Positions 19,205-27,829 of a stretch of DNA of 64,000 bases are shown piece after piece. The notes beneath the pieces are model-generated. The model searched no databases. It was not told where the DNA came from and worked only from the letters and a program-made list of their open reading frames with translations. The translations under genes were made by a program, and so were the position numbers. Numbering within the stretch: position 1 is the stretch's first letter; every line of letters begins with the position of its first letter. This DNA comes from Cupriavidus basilensis OR16. GTDB lineage: Bacteria; Pseudomonadota; Gammaproteobacteria; Burkholderiales; Burkholderiaceae. The stretch is taken from the NCBI RefSeq assembly GCF_000243095.1, contig NZ_AHJE01000002.1, positions 1 to 64,000 of the forward strand, in the 5' to 3' direction.

Positions 19205-19750
19205 ATGATCAAAGTAGTCTGCGCAAAACTGCATGGCATTGCGGTGACCGGTGCGGAGCTCGACTACCACGGATCGATCACACTGGATCCGGATCAGTGT
19301 AAACGCGTGGGCATCCTGCCTTTGGAGTTTGTCGACATCTGGAACAAGTCCAGCGGTGCCCGCCTATCGACCTACGTCATCTATGGCGAGCCAGGCTCGC
19401 GTTGTTGCGTGTTGAACGGTGCGGCAGCAAGGACTTGCCAGAAAGGTGATCGTGTCATCATCTGCGCTTCGAGGTACATTCAGCAGGACACTGATCTGTA
19501 CACGCTGAAGCCAAGAGTGCTGACCTTCGGCGCCGACAACGAAGTCACCGAAGTTCTACGTTACGACGTCCAGGAGTCAACCTCGAGACGTTTCGAGTTT
19601 TCCGTGCATTGCGAGGCTCGCACCAACGAAACCGGACGGCGCCTCGTCAACGTGGATTTCGCCGCGTTGGCCAAGGATCTCAAGGCCCGCGGGCTCAGCG
19701 ACCTCGTCGTTGCCGACATGCTGGCGAAGCATATGGGCTATCCCAGTTGA
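19205..19750 (+). CDS. panD: PanD-type aspartate 1-decarboxylase with C-terminal extension
   Basis: This 181-residue protein is homologous over its first 125 or so residues to pyruvoyl-dependent aspartate alpha-decarboxylase, which converts L-aspartate to beta-alanine. Visible landmarks are [17 protein letters not shown], with the Gly23-Ser24 self-cleavage pair that generates the pyruvoyl group, [15 protein letters not shown] (Arg and Tyr of the active site), [13 protein letters not shown] and GDRVIICA. About 55 residues beyond the usual end ([15 protein letters not shown] onward) have no recognised domain. A clear AAGGAG site at 19191-19196 precedes the ATG. Lying between the thioesterase and the PPTase, it is a second dedicated beta-alanine source in the same operon. 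Confidence 0.85.
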   Translation: MIKVVCAKLHGIAVTGAELDYHGSITLDPDQCKRVGILPLEFVDIWNKSSGARLSTYVIYGEPGSRCCVLNGAAARTCQKGDRVIICASRYIQQDTDLYTLKPRVLTFGADNEVTEVLRYDVQESTSRRFEFSVHCEARTNETGRRLVNVDFAALAKDLKARGLSDLVVADMLAKHMGYPS

Positions 19751-20505
19751 GGGTACGACTGCCGCAAGGAGTGGTTCGAGCGGAAGAATCGGCTATCAGC
19801 ACAGCTCCGAGTGAAGCATCAGGATGGAGCAACCTTGAGCAGCACCTGAATCTACCGCAAGAAATCCGTTTCAGCTGTTTGCCAATACAACCCCACCTTC
19901 TCGGAGCGACTGCCGCTGTGCGACTGCCGGCCAGCTTGCACAATGCCGTCGCGAAGCGGCAACGTGAGTTTCTTGCCGGTCGGGACTGTGCGCAAAAGGC
20001 ATTGAGGCTTGCCGGATGCCCGGGCGTTGCGGTCTTGCCGATTGGCCTGGACAGACTGCCGGTATGGCCGACCGGTTGGGTTGGGAGCATCAGCCACTGC
20101 GCAACGATGGCATGTGCCATAGTTGCATCCAAGACCCGCTATAGGGCACTTGGCATCGACGTCGAGTGCATCATGTCCGAAGAACTGAGCACAGAGCTTG
20201 GGGAGTTTGTCGCAACAGAGGCCGAACTGGCGCATTTCGCCGGGCTTGGGAGGCCACTAGGCGTTACGTTGGTGTTCTCGGCCAAGGAAGCCCTGTTCAA
20301 GGCATTGTACCCGGAAGTCAGACGTGTTCTAGACTTCGACGCCGCACGTGTACGCGGTGTGGGGACGGATGAAATCGTGCTTCAGCTTGCTGTCGACTGG
20401 AACCGTTCATGGCATGCGGGAAGGCTCATAAGCGTACGCTTCGCCGTCAGCGGAACGGCTGTCCATACCGTTGTGTATTTTCGTGACGGTGTCGGCAAAA
20501 TCTAA
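19747..20505 (+). CDS. 4'-phosphopantetheinyl transferase, EntD/Sfp family
   Basis: This protein of about 252 residues activates carrier domains by transferring phosphopantetheine from CoA to Ser. It shows [25 protein letters not shown], the Mg-binding GIDVE and the [13 protein letters not shown] signature typical of the EntD branch. No ATG lies upstream of the conserved region. I used the TTG at 19747, which overlaps the PanD stop (TTGA); GTG at 19771 is the alternative. It presumably primes the FAAL, PKS and NRPS carrier domains of this locus. Confidence 0.82.
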   Translation: MRVRLPQGVVRAEESAISTAPSEASGWSNLEQHLNLPQEIRFSCLPIQPHLLGATAAVRLPASLHNAVAKRQREFLAGRDCAQKALRLAGCPGVAVLPIGLDRLPVWPTGWVGSISHCATMACAIVASKTRYRALGIDVECIMSEELSTELGEFVATEAELAHFAGLGRPLGVTLVFSAKEALFKALYPEVRRVLDFDAARVRGVGTDEIVLQLAVDWNRSWHAGRLISVRFAVSGTAVHTVVYFRDGVGKI

Positions 20506-21044
20506 TGCATGCTTGCCGGGCCTCTGAGACATTCAGCAGATCCCGTTGAGCAAGCACCCTGTGCTACATGTGATGCCAAGTAGCGCAGAGTGGTAGCCGG
20601 TTGCGATTGGCAATTCAGATTGGTCTGATCGAAGATTTTTCGTCCATCGCCGCGCTTGGTCACAAACTCGTCGGCATCATAAAGCGCTTTGACGCCATCC
20701 AGGTCGAGGTAAGTTTTGAACAACGGCATGACCGTCAGCACGTTGTATGGCTGCCAGCAACTCTCCCGCCGCCGCCGGATGATCTGCGCCTCTTCAGCAC
20801 TCCTGCGGGCGCCAACCGCCCCTGCAACAGGGGGGTCCGGGCCGTTCGCGGCAGTTCCCACGTCTTGGAGCTGCGCCACGCTAAGTGCGAATCGTACTGC
20901 GCTGCACCTGCTGGGGCTGCGCGAAGGGCGTTTGTCGACCTTGAACGTCATTAGCAACCAGCAAAAGCGAACGTTTCCAAACATTCCAACAGCGTTTGAA
21001 TGAACAGCCGCAGCGGGTGCCAACAACACGGCCACCAGACTCCG
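20506..21044. other. 539-base stretch without a confident gene
   Basis: This lies between the PPTase and the convergent fusion gene. An open frame of 177 codons runs on the minus strand (20502-21035). It has a moderately protein-like middle (PYNVLTVMPLFKTYLDLDG) but no recognisable family, and a poor start context. It may be a gene remnant left by rearrangement between the metallophore locus and the lipid cluster. No clear terminator or insertion-sequence end was seen. Confidence 0.3.
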
Positions 21045-22469
21045 TCACGGTTTCCGACTCCCCGTACGCGCACGGGCCCTGCGGCGCGCCCCTGACCAAA
21101 GCAGCGCTAGCAGGCCATGCGATGACAAAATCCGATCGCCAGCCAGCATCTCCGATGGCAAGGCGTGCCAAGCAGTGTTCGGATTACGATGATGCTGCAG
21201 GTGAAGGTTGATGTGATATGGCCAGATGAATAGCCGCCCAAGCCATCCCACGTGCCACGCGTAGGTCCAGTGGTCCCAATCCGGCGTGACGTTCGGTCCG
21301 CCGCTGTGCTCCGCGAAGCTGCGTATCTTTTGCAGCAGGACACCGACGGTCCCGATCGCCAGGATGACGCCCACAGTTATCGCCGCGGCCAGCATCGGAC
21401 CGGTCGGGCGGACGAATCGCCCACCGGCTTTTCGGTAAGCGCGCATCGTGCGCAGCGTGTTGAGCATCAATACGTCGCCGAGCAACTGCCTGACGAGCGA
21501 TATCGTATCGAGCGGCCGGAAGCGCCACGGCTGGTTCCGATACAAAAAGCGGCGCTCGGGATCCTGTTCGGTGCCGACATGCCGATGATGCGCAAGATGC
21601 AAGGGGCGATAGAATTCGATTGGGACCGTACCAGGCACGCCAATCGCGACATTGATCAGAAAATCGTTGCAGCGCCGATGCCGGCTCAGATGGTAGTGCG
21701 CGGCATCGTGGTACAGGATGAAGAGCGCGTGCTGCCGCGTAGCAATGATGGCGAAGGCCACCGGATAAAGCCACCAGGTGCCGGCGGCAAGCGCTACGCG
21801 CAGCGTCACGACAATGCATAGCCATTCCACCAGGATCATTGCCGTCGTGCGCAAATCCACTCGCAAGCGCAGCAGGCCGGCCGTTGCCGCACCGGCCAGC
21901 ACGCCCACCGCGGCGCCGCAGGCCACATCGTAGGACAGATGCTGCCCGGTGGTCAGGACGGCCACCATCAGCAAGGCACTCCATATCGCGAAGAGCCATG
22001 CGCTGCGCTCACGCAGGATGGCCAGCAGCACGCTAATCGCCACCGGCAACGCAACATGGCCGCTGGGCACCGCCGCCAGCGGCGAATCGATGCGATGCAG
22101 CCAGGCAAGCCAGCCTGAGTCGGCCACCGGCCGGACAATCGCAGTCGGCCAGAACAGGTGGCTGACGAGACAGGCAATGGCAGCGATTGCCCCAGCAAAA
22201 AAGGCCGACAGCAACCAGTCGCTCTTACGGCCAAGCCACACCAGTGCCGGCATCACCAGCAGATAGCTCAGATAGAGCGGTATGGTGGCCGGCAGGATCG
22301 GCGTCCATGTATCGAGCACGGAGGGCCGAACGATCCGCACCGGTCCCAAGGGGAAATGCGTAACGAAGAAATACAGCACCCCAGACACGAACAGGTAGGC
22401 CAGGAGCCATGTCATGGGTCTGGCCATGGACATCGTGCCGGCAGATTGGCGACTCGAAGACATCTTCAT
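21045..22469 (-). CDS. Fusion of PAP2-type lipid phosphatase/transferase and fatty acid desaturase
   Basis: This 474-residue membrane protein has two fused modules. The N-terminal half (about 20-200) is multi-helical with PSGHVALP (PAP2 motif C2) and GQHLSYDVACG (the HxxxD of motif C3). The C-terminal half (about 210-450) is a membrane di-iron desaturase/hydroxylase with three histidine boxes: HDAAH, HLAHHRH and HLQHHRNP. PAP2 proteins hydrolyse or transfer phospholipid head groups; the desaturase modules oxidise acyl chains. Having both in one chain is unusual and suggests action on one membrane lipid. It is divergently transcribed from the GNAT-like gene at 22520, with only 50 bases between them. 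Starts at residue 1 or 3 are both possible. Confidence 0.8.
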   Translation of the reverse strand: MKMSSSRQSAGTMSMARPMTWLLAYLFVSGVLYFFVTHFPLGPVRIVRPSVLDTWTPILPATIPLYLSYLLVMPALVWLGRKSDWLLSAFFAGAIAAIACLVSHLFWPTAIVRPVADSGWLAWLHRIDSPLAAVPSGHVALPVAISVLLAILRERSAWLFAIWSALLMVAVLTTGQHLSYDVACGAAVGVLAGAATAGLLRLRVDLRTTAMILVEWLCIVVTLRVALAAGTWWLYPVAFAIIATRQHALFILYHDAAHYHLSRHRRCNDFLINVAIGVPGTVPIEFYRPLHLAHHRHVGTEQDPERRFLYRNQPWRFRPLDTISLVRQLLGDVLMLNTLRTMRAYRKAGGRFVRPTGPMLAAAITVGVILAIGTVGVLLQKIRSFAEHSGGPNVTPDWDHWTYAWHVGWLGRLFIWPYHINLHLQHHRNPNTAWHALPSEMLAGDRILSSHGLLALLWSGARRRARARTGSRKP

Positions 22470-22519
22470 CGCGGCAAGATTCTGGTAATCGGACGGGTAT
22501 CATAACAAGCTGTCCAGTC

Positions 22520-23245
22520 ATGCAAAATTCACCCATGCGCCTTCACGCTACGCCCATTGAACGCGCCACCTTGAGCGCAGACCAGATCGATCGGATGTTC
22601 GCGCTCTACTCGGCGTCATATTGCGACGCCCACCGGGATATCTTCGATCAGGATCTCTCGGACAAGACACATTGCATCATCCTGCGCGATACCGAGGACG
22701 TGATTCAAGGATTCTCAACGCTGAAGCTCTACACCGCCACATGGGGCGGAACCTCGCAGCGGGTGATTTTCTCGGGCGACACGATCATCGATCCGGCGCA
22801 CTGGGGTAGCCAGCAACTGGCCTTCGCGTGGATTCGCCTCGCAGGCCAGATCAGCCGGCACGCGCCCGGCGTACCACTCTACTGGCTCCTGATATGCAAG
22901 GGGCACCGTACTTACCGCTACCTGCGCGCGTTCGCGCATGACTACGCACCGCGCTGGGACGCCGCCACGGCGCCATCCATGCAGGCGTTGATAGATCATC
23001 TGGCGACCCAGCGGTTTGGCGCGGCGTATGGCGGCGACACCGGGGTTCTTTCGTTCGCCACGCCACAGGGGCGGCTCACCCCGGAGCTGGCGGAAGTGCC
23101 CGACGCCCATCGACGGCTGCCGGATGTCGCGTATTTCCTCGTGCGCAATCCGCACTATGCAAGCGGCGACGAGCTAGTCTGCCTGTGCGAACTGTCGTCG
23201 GCCAACTTGCGGCCGATGGCGCGCCGCTTGTTCTGCTCCACGTAG
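22520..23245 (+). CDS. GNAT-like acyltransferase (putative)
   Basis: This protein of about 241 residues is tentatively GNAT-fold: a central strand and loop (RVIFSGDTIIDP, then HWGSQQLAFAWIRLAGQ) resembles the acyl-CoA-binding strand and helix, followed by YWLLICKGHRTYRYLRAF. No precise family was recognised. Start at the ATG in MQNSPMRLH; a second ATG five codons later is possible. It begins the plus-strand pair with the next GNAT gene, 8 bases away, and is divergent from the PAP2-desaturase fusion. Confidence 0.6.
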   Translation: MQNSPMRLHATPIERATLSADQIDRMFALYSASYCDAHRDIFDQDLSDKTHCIILRDTEDVIQGFSTLKLYTATWGGTSQRVIFSGDTIIDPAHWGSQQLAFAWIRLAGQISRHAPGVPLYWLLICKGHRTYRYLRAFAHDYAPRWDAATAPSMQALIDHLATQRFGAAYGGDTGVLSFATPQGRLTPELAEVPDAHRRLPDVAYFLVRNPHYASGDELVCLCELSSANLRPMARRLFCST

Positions 23246-23253
23246 GCCGCACG

Positions 23254-24368
23254 ATGCAGATCCGGCGCGCGCGGCCCGCGGACAATCCGCGCATCCTCGA
23301 CTTCCTCACGCAGCATGCGATGCAGGGCGCCTTGCCGCTGCGCTTCGATCGCGCGCCGGACTACTTCGCCTTGCATCGCTGCCATGCCACCGACCACAGG
23401 ACATGGCTCGCCGAGGGCGAACACGGCGAAATGAAAGGCATTGCCAGCCTGGTCGTGCGCGACGGCTACCTGATGGAGCGAGTGCAGCCGGTTGCCTATC
23501 TCGGCGACCTGCGCCTCGTCCCGGACCGGCGCCTGTCACGCGCCTGGATGGAGGAAGTGCGCGCCCGTCTCGCCGACCTGGAACAGGATGCCGGCGTGCA
23601 TCATGCCTACTGCTGCATGATCCGGGACAACCGGCTGGCGGCGCAGTCGTTGCTTGGCTCCAGGCGCGCGGGCCGCCTTGCGCTGTCGCACTGGCGCGGC
23701 TACAGCAACGTCTCGGTGTACGGCCGGCGAAGCTGGCGTGCTGCACCGCGCACCGCCGATTCGGTCCGGATCGTGCAGGCGCAGCCCCATCATGCCGATG
23801 CACTGCGCCATTTTCTCGATGCCGAATCGGCCCGGCAGCCATTCGGCTGCGTGTTCTCCGAGGCTGAGTTCGCGCGCCGACTGCAGACCTGGCCCGATTT
23901 CGGCATCGGGTCTTTCCTGCTGGCACTCGACGGCCAAGGCAATCTGCGCGGCTGCGTCGCACCCTGGGATGCCGGGCGCATCAAGCGAATCGTGCTGGAG
24001 AGGTTCCCGCCATCGGTCCAGGCAATACGTCTCGCATACAATGCGCTGGCGCCGGCCTTCGGCGCCCCCGGATCGCCGCGCCAGGCGAGGCACTCCAGGA
24101 CATCTATCTCACCCACCTGCACGTGCGGCAACGCGATCCCGCCGTGTTCGCCGCACTGCTCGATGCCGCCTGGGCAGGCCTGCGCAGCCGCTATGCGCTG
24201 ATGCAGCTCTGTCTTTACGACAACGATCCGCTCTGGCCAGCGATGGCGCCCTATCGCTTGACGCGCCTGCCGATGGATCTGTATACGCTGTCCAGTGCGA
24301 GCAACGCGCCCGCGCTCGATCCGGCATCGGCCGCGCGCATCCCCGGCTTTGAGATCTATCTCGTCTGA
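23254..24368 (+). pseudogene. GNAT-family N-acyltransferase with a frameshift near its 3' end
   Basis: The N-terminal 270 or so codons read MQIRRARPADNPRILDF and a GNAT-like core (VAYLGDLRLVPDRRLSRAWM, MIRDNRLAAQSLLGSRRAG). A second half resembles another acyltransferase repeat. Near 24065-24075, inside GGCGCCCCCGG, the frame changes. One missing C would restore the reading to LQDIYLTHLHVRQRDPAVFAALLDAAW and on to ...FEIYLV at 24368. A one-base homopolymer deletion is the simplest explanation, either a sequencing error or a real null. The substrate is unknown; it probably acts with the adjacent GNAT gene in the lipid cluster. Confidence 0.6.
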
Positions 24369-24404
24369 CCCGTTCGTCTGATCTGTTCGTCTGACCTGTT
24401 CGTC
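24361..24404. repeat. 13-bp tandem repeat, about 3.4 copies
   Basis: The unit TCGTCTGAYCYGT is repeated at 24361, 24374 and 24387 with one or two mismatches, then TCGTC. It overlaps the stop of the GNAT gene and fills the space before the stop of the convergent hydrolase. Confidence 0.85.
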
Positions 24405-25314
24405 AGTCTTGCGCGAAGCCGGGCCTGCTCGCATGCAGCAGTTCGGCCAGCGCCAGCCAGAAGCGTCCGGCATCGAAACCCAGCCCGCCCAGCACCGGCT
24501 GGCCGTGGTCAAGGTGCGGCAGGCATAGCTGCGGCATGCCGGCCAGCACCTGATGTTCGAGATAGAACTGTCCGTCGTGCGCGCAGCCGGGCCGGCGCGC
24601 ATTGAGCCGCCCATGGTGGGCATCGAAACGCGAACTGCGCTCAATCGACCAGCTGACCGCGTGTACGCAGTGCAGCTCGCGCGGCAGCCTGGCGAGCATT
24701 GGCGCGACGCCGGGATCGCGACGGCTGCTGATGTCGCGCGTGCCGTCGGCTACCCAGCGTGTGCGCAGCAACTGGCGTGCGACGCTGTCTTTCCAGCCCG
24801 CCCCGTCCGGTGCAGGCGTCGCGCTCCAGCCCATGATGTCGTCGACGATCGAGGCCGGACCTACCGGCGGCTGAACCAGCGCGAGCCCGTCGCAGCGCGC
24901 TCGCAGCGCGGGGTCACCGTCCAGTGCCGCCAGCATATCGATGCCGCCCTTGCTGTGCGTAAGCGCAACGAAGCGCTCACCGCCGCGCAAGCGCGCGCGC
25001 AGCGTCACCGCGATGTGCCGGCCTTGCGCCACTACGCCGCGCGACGAGCGCATCGGCAACCGCAGCACCCGGTAGCCCGCCCGGCGCAGCGCGAGCACCG
25101 CATCGCCATGGCAGCGCGGCAGCCCCTCCGAATACAGCCCCGCCACGAGGACCACGACGGTCGCCCGTGGCAGGTGCGCGCGCGCGCGTTCCCAGCAATC
25201 GATATAGCGCCCGGTCCAGTCGAGCCCCCCCGCCGCTCGCGCGAACGGCGTGGCCGGATAGTGCTGGCGCCAATCGTCGAAGCCGTATGGAGTCCAGGGC
25301 TGCCTCACGGTCAT
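24403..25314 (-). CDS. Alpha/beta hydrolase
   Basis: This 303-residue cytoplasmic protein has no signal peptide. It has ATVVVLVAGLYSEGLP as the oxyanion-hole strand and loop, and THSKGGIDM as the nucleophile elbow (GxSxG with Thr at the first Gly). A late His (HDGQFYLEHQV or PHLDHG) is a candidate for the third catalytic residue. The ATG overlaps the stop of the upstream metal-hydrolase gene (ATGA), so it is the last gene of a three-gene minus-strand operon. It is probably an esterase or lipase on a lipid intermediate; the substrate is not predictable. Confidence 0.72.
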   Translation of the reverse strand: MTVRQPWTPYGFDDWRQHYPATPFARAAGGLDWTGRYIDCWERARAHLPRATVVVLVAGLYSEGLPRCHGDAVLALRRAGYRVLRLPMRSSRGVVAQGRHIAVTLRARLRGGERFVALTHSKGGIDMLAALDGDPALRARCDGLALVQPPVGPASIVDDIMGWSATPAPDGAGWKDSVARQLLRTRWVADGTRDISSRRDPGVAPMLARLPRELHCVHAVSWSIERSSRFDAHHGRLNARRPGCAHDGQFYLEHQVLAGMPQLCLPHLDHGQPVLGGLGFDAGRFWLALAELLHASRPGFAQD

Positions 25315-26216
25315 CGCGCGTCTCGCGTAACTGGCCCAGCGGCGAAGTCTTCGCGTTGTTCCTGGAGATTGCGGCGGGCGGTCTCCAGCACCGCCCGGCT
25401 ATCGATCCGGTTTGGATGAAACCAGGGTGCGAACCAGAACATCCACGCCGGCAGCACGCGCGTGAACACGCCGGGATTGACGAACAGCCACCATTGAAGG
25501 CGCAGCCACTCGCGCCAGTTGGCGCGTTGCTTGTCGCAGGCGGCAAGACGATACATGAAATAGACCAGATCGAGCACGAAATACACCGACACGCCAAGCA
25601 TCGCGCCACAGCGAACCAGATACCGCCGCAGCGGCCTGGGTTCGATCGCACGGAAGACGTCGAACGCGACGGCCTTGTGCTCGGTTTCCTCAACCGCGTG
25701 CCATTGCCAGATCGCAGCCATTTCCGGATCGGCGCCGTCGAGTATCTCCGGGTGGCGCAGCAACTGGTCGGCGAGGATCGCGGTATAGTGCTCGAGACAC
25801 GCGGTCAGCGCCAGCCGCATGGCCGACGAGGCAATCTGCAGGCTGTTCTGCTGGCGACGCCTGATCAGTGCCTCAAGCTCGTCGACAGGCGCGCCCTGCG
25901 CGGCGAGCCGCTGGTTGTACAGCCGGTGCTCGCGGATATGGGTCGCTTCCTGGTGGATGAAGCCTGCAATCTCGGCCGCAAGCGGCGTCCCGGCGGGTAT
26001 TTCGCCGCGAAAGTGCTTCACGCTATCGATGAAGAACTTCTCACCGAGTGGGAACATGATCGAGAACGCATCGAAAAAGCGCGTGACGTGGCACCAGCCC
26101 CGGTACCAGTAGCGCGGCACGGGGCCGTCGAGCGTGAAACGCAGATCGCGGTGCGGGATTTCGGTGGGCGGCGTCACTGCACTGGGAGCGCGCGAGCGTT
26201 TGCTGAGGAAGCTCAT
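25311..26216 (-). CDS. Predicted metal-dependent hydrolase family (PF10118-like), ferritin-like helices
   Basis: This 301-residue protein is mostly helical with carboxylate/His motifs suited to a di-iron site: FIHQEATHIREH, LEHYTA and WHAVEETEHKAVAFD. This pattern fits the family annotated as predicted metal-dependent hydrolases, whose members have been little characterised. Oxidation chemistry is as plausible as hydrolysis. A hydrophobic stretch around VYFVLDLVYFMY may associate with the membrane. Start MSFLSK overlaps the stop of the acyltransferase stump (ATGA), and its own stop overlaps the hydrolase start. Confidence 0.72.
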   Translation of the reverse strand: MSFLSKRSRAPSAVTPPTEIPHRDLRFTLDGPVPRYWYRGWCHVTRFFDAFSIMFPLGEKFFIDSVKHFRGEIPAGTPLAAEIAGFIHQEATHIREHRLYNQRLAAQGAPVDELEALIRRRQQNSLQIASSAMRLALTACLEHYTAILADQLLRHPEILDGADPEMAAIWQWHAVEETEHKAVAFDVFRAIEPRPLRRYLVRCGAMLGVSVYFVLDLVYFMYRLAACDKQRANWREWLRLQWWLFVNPGVFTRVLPAWMFWFAPWFHPNRIDSRAVLETARRNLQEQREDFAAGPVTRDAR

Positions 26217-26825
26217 ATTGATCGAGTTGCCGGGCGTGTCAGCCGCCGGCCCCATTGAATGCCTGGTTGCTCCAGATAGCGGTGCGAGAGTGTACCAATG
26301 AACACGATCAGGCCGAACGAACCGAGGCCCGCCGCAGCCAGCCACGGCGCCGGGAGCGGTGCCTGACCGCCAGCGCGCCATAGTATTTCATAGCTGACAA
26401 GCAGGATGGGAACGTGGCAAAGATAGATCGAGTAGGCGCGCTCGCCGAGCCAGCCAAACAGCGCCGATAGCCAACCCGTCTGCGCAGCGTCGCGATTGTC
26501 GCAGGAAGCCATCCAGACGAGGCCGGCAGCGCTGAGCGCGATGATGCCAATGGGATAGCGCGCCGAGATCAGCTGTGCGCATACCATGCCCATATACAGC
26601 GCAAGCGTTAGGGGCACCGCGAGCCCACGCATCCGGATGATCGCCGCCGCGCGCGACGATGCCGTGCTTCGGCCCAGCGCGTGCACCGCCACGCCAAGTA
26701 CAAGCGCGTCGATGCGCAGGAACCAGCGTAGATCAAAGGCGTGAAATGGCAGTGCATTGAGCAACACAGGCCGCCAGCCTGTACCGGCATGCGCGGCCGT
26801 GCCGCCGTAACGTCTCCGAGCCCGC
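26213..26825 (-). pseudogene. Acyltransferase-3 (OafA-like), N-terminally truncated
   Basis: About 200 codons of a multi-pass membrane acyltransferase remain: FHAFDLRWFLRIDALVLGVAV, then SALFGWLGERAYSIYLCHVPIL and a final helix ending near LTRPATRSI. The family's N-terminal half, with the catalytic His and first helices, is absent. The place where it should lie (above about 26825) is occupied by spacer and the divergent desaturase gene starting at 26906. The upstream boundary is approximate. The remaining stop still overlaps the next gene as ATGA, so the operon was intact before the truncation. Confidence 0.6.
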
Positions 26826-26905
26826 GCCGATTGGGTGAAACAGGCATATCCGAGGTATCCTTCCCGTACATCAAGCTGCCTATCTCCTGTACGCCAACAC
26901 CCAAT

Positions 26906-27829
26906 ATGCAAGACAGCGCCGCGCAATCGCACCGTTTCGACTTGGCTAACCTCTTTGTGCTGGCCCTGCAAACCGCCGCATGGGCCGGGACGCTCACGTG
27001 GTTGTCCAATACCGGCGCAGGTCCGCTGAAATGGTTGATCCTGATCCCGTTCTGCCTGGTCATGCAGGGGGTATTCTCGATGATGCACGAGACGTTTCAC
27101 GGCTTCGGGCATCGTCGGGCAAGCGCGAATTATACGATGATGTGGTGGGCTTCCACGATGTTCGGCGCCTCTGCCACGCTGATTCACGTCAACCACCTCG
27201 GGCACCACGTACGCAACCGCACGCGCGCCGAACGCGCCGACTTTGCCGATGTCGGCGAATCGCTGCTGCGCAAGCGGATCGAGTACTACGCGGCAGTTCT
27301 CGGCGGCATCTGGCTCGGCGGATTCGTCGGCAGCGTCGTGCTGGCGTTGCTGCCGGCCGGCGTCGCGAGCAACTGGTCCAAGCGCGGCGACGACAACACT
27401 TACGCTGCCGCGTTCAAGGACTTTTCCTTGCGCGATTTCCGGCGCATCCGCCTCGAAGTGATAGCCGGCGCCGCCGCGTGGCTGCTGGCGGGCTGGCTCC
27501 TCGACTGGAAGCCGGCGGCCGTGATGATCGCCTATGCGGCATTCGCGTTCTCGTGGTCGTCGCTGCAATGGGTCTATCACATGCGCACGCCGCTCGACGC
27601 AGTCGAAGGCACTTACAATATGCGCGCACCAATCCTCGTACGCTGGGCATTCCTGAACTTCAACTACAACCTGACCCACCACCGGCTGCCGGCGCTGCGC
27701 TGGCAGCAGTTGCACACCGCGTCGAACGCAGCCGAAACGCGCCCGCTGTGGTTCGGCTGGCTGCAGATCTTCCTGCCGCCGCAACAACTGCCGGACGATC
27801 TCGCGCAACTCGACAAGACCTACTTCTGA
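26906..27829 (+). CDS. Fatty acid desaturase family membrane di-iron enzyme
   Basis: This 307-residue integral membrane enzyme has three histidine boxes: HETFH (near residue 58), HLGHH (near 98) and THHRLP (near 254). Four or so hydrophobic segments separate them. It presumably desaturates or hydroxylates an acyl chain using O2. The stop overlaps the ATG of the GH3 gene (TGATG), so the two are translationally coupled. Confidence 0.82.
   Translation: MQDSAAQSHRFDLANLFVLALQTAAWAGTLTWLSNTGAGPLKWLILIPFCLVMQGVFSMMHETFHGFGHRRASANYTMMWWASTMFGASATLIHVNHLGHHVRNRTRAERADFADVGESLLRKRIEYYAAVLGGIWLGGFVGSVVLALLPAGVASNWSKRGDDNTYAAAFKDFSLRDFRRIRLEVIAGAAAWLLAGWLLDWKPAAVMIAYAAFAFSWSSLQWVYHMRTPLDAVEGTYNMRAPILVRWAFLNFNYNLTHHRLPALRWQQLHTASNAAETRPLWFGWLQIFLPPQQLPDDLAQLDKTYF

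Noticed and set aside
20506-21044. Insertion-sequence remnant
   Set aside because: No terminal inverted repeats or transposase motifs could be identified; left as unassigned.
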